Source: Loxodes magnus (lineage: Eukaryota > Ciliophora > Karyorelictea > Loxodida > Loxodidae). Taken from it: a DNA stretch of 64,000 nt. The stretch lies in the NCBI GenBank assembly GCA_946699065.1, contig CAMPDV010000016.1:1302001-1366000 (forward strand), read 5' to 3'. Positions 63,518-64,000 of this stretch are shown here, piece after piece. Both the position numbers and the translations under genes were made by a program. Each line of letters starts with the position of its first letter. The first letter of the stretch is position 1. Under the pieces are notes generated by a model that was not told where the DNA came from, did not search any database, and saw only the letters and a list, made by a program, of their open reading frames with translations.

Positions 63518-64000
63518 ATGGTCTTGTGTGAAGAGTGCGAGAGTGTTGAATCAACACTTAGATGTGGTGAGTGTGATCAGTCACTTTGTGAGGAATGCGA
63601 CAAGCGGATCCATAATAAGGGAAAAAGGATGAAGCATGTAAGACACTTAATTACTTCTGACAAAATCATTAAGGTTTATTGAGATCATCAATCCCATCCT
63701 GACTAAGATTTAACTTATACACTTAAAGCATTAAAAGAACATTGTGGAGAGTTAGGAGGCTAAGCTTCAATTTGCTGTTATAGTCATCAGGCTATTTATC
63801 TGCAAGGAATGACTACCATAAAAGTAAATAGCGAAGAAAACATTCAAAAAAGGATTGTTTTTGAAATATGTAGGTAACAGGGAAATATTCAACTGCTCTA
63901 TTCATTCGTTTAAGAGTAATCCAAACTCACATTGATCGAATATATACGAAAATCAAAAGCCAAAGTATTTATACTTACGGCTTTATCAGCCAAGCCTTTT
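63518..64000 (+). CDS. B-box zinc finger protein, 3' partial
   Basis: 161 residues visible before the window ends. The N-terminus is a B-box: LCEECESVESTLRCGECDQ, then SLCEECDKRIHNKGKRMKHV, with spacing C-x2-C-x8-C-x2-C-x4-C-x2-C-x4-H-x8-H, able to bind two zinc ions. The following part (ALKEHCGELGGQASICCYSH and LLYSFVQEQSKLTLIEYIRK) is unassigned; it might be an RNA-binding or helix-turn-helix fold. One TGA is Trp (VYWDHQSH). B-boxes mediate protein contacts in TRIM-like and plant CONSTANS-like proteins; no RING is present before it. Function unknown. Confidence 0.85.

Noticed and set aside
1-64000. tRNA, rRNA, CRISPR, insertion sequences, telomere repeats
   Set aside because: I looked for T-loop-like GGTTCGA contexts, long inverted repeats, transposase motifs and C4A2/C4A4-type telomere arrays and found none convincing.

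Overview
The window reads as nuclear DNA of a ciliate with a reassigned genetic code. In every recognisable gene UAA and UAG fall at Gln positions. UGA has two roles: it stands at conserved Trp positions inside proteins (XPR1-type MDWG, kelch DTW/NDFW, CCP5-type SIWA) and it is also the terminator of every gene. Together with introns of 15-26 nt, nearly all different from the fixed 15-nt heterotrich length, this fits the karyorelict code (Loxodes-like) better than the standard, Tetrahymena or heterotrich codes. The organism call is inference; the code and the introns are seen directly. DNA is about 70% A+T, and standard-code ORFs are useless here.

Twenty-one genes are supported. From left to right: a CCP5-type tubulin deglutamylase (partial), a Gln-rich coiled-coil protein, an ankyrin-HDAC fusion, an unknown basic protein, a mitochondrial carrier, a PKA regulatory subunit (-), an SPX-EXS phosphate exporter, a degenerate PAP2-like membrane protein (-), a syntaxin (-), a 1812-residue NACHT NTPase with pentapeptide repeats and a beta-rich propeller-like region, an M16 peptidase/complex III core-like protein (-), a multi-RRM protein, oligopeptidase B, an EF-hand protein (-), a phospholipase D with an IQ motif, a DXD glycosyltransferase (-), a small ciliary-type protein, a 1265-residue kelch/Cys-rich membrane protein (-), a hormone-sensitive-lipase-like esterase, a secreted Ser/Thr/Asp/Glu repeat protein (-), and the start of a B-box protein. 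Genes are monocistronic, mixed in strand, and separated by 0.2-4 kb of A+T-rich DNA. I found no tRNA, rRNA, transposon, CRISPR or telomere.

There is no operon-like pathway. Several genes suit a ciliated predator: tubulin modification, cAMP and Ca2+ signalling, membrane traffic and surface proteins. The most unusual gene is the NACHT-pentapeptide-propeller protein at 30380-35818, a STAND/NLR-like architecture. Because only UGA stops translation, long open frames also occur by chance in spacers. I therefore accepted a gene only if it showed family homology, or an uninterrupted, in-phase reading with few internal UGA codons.
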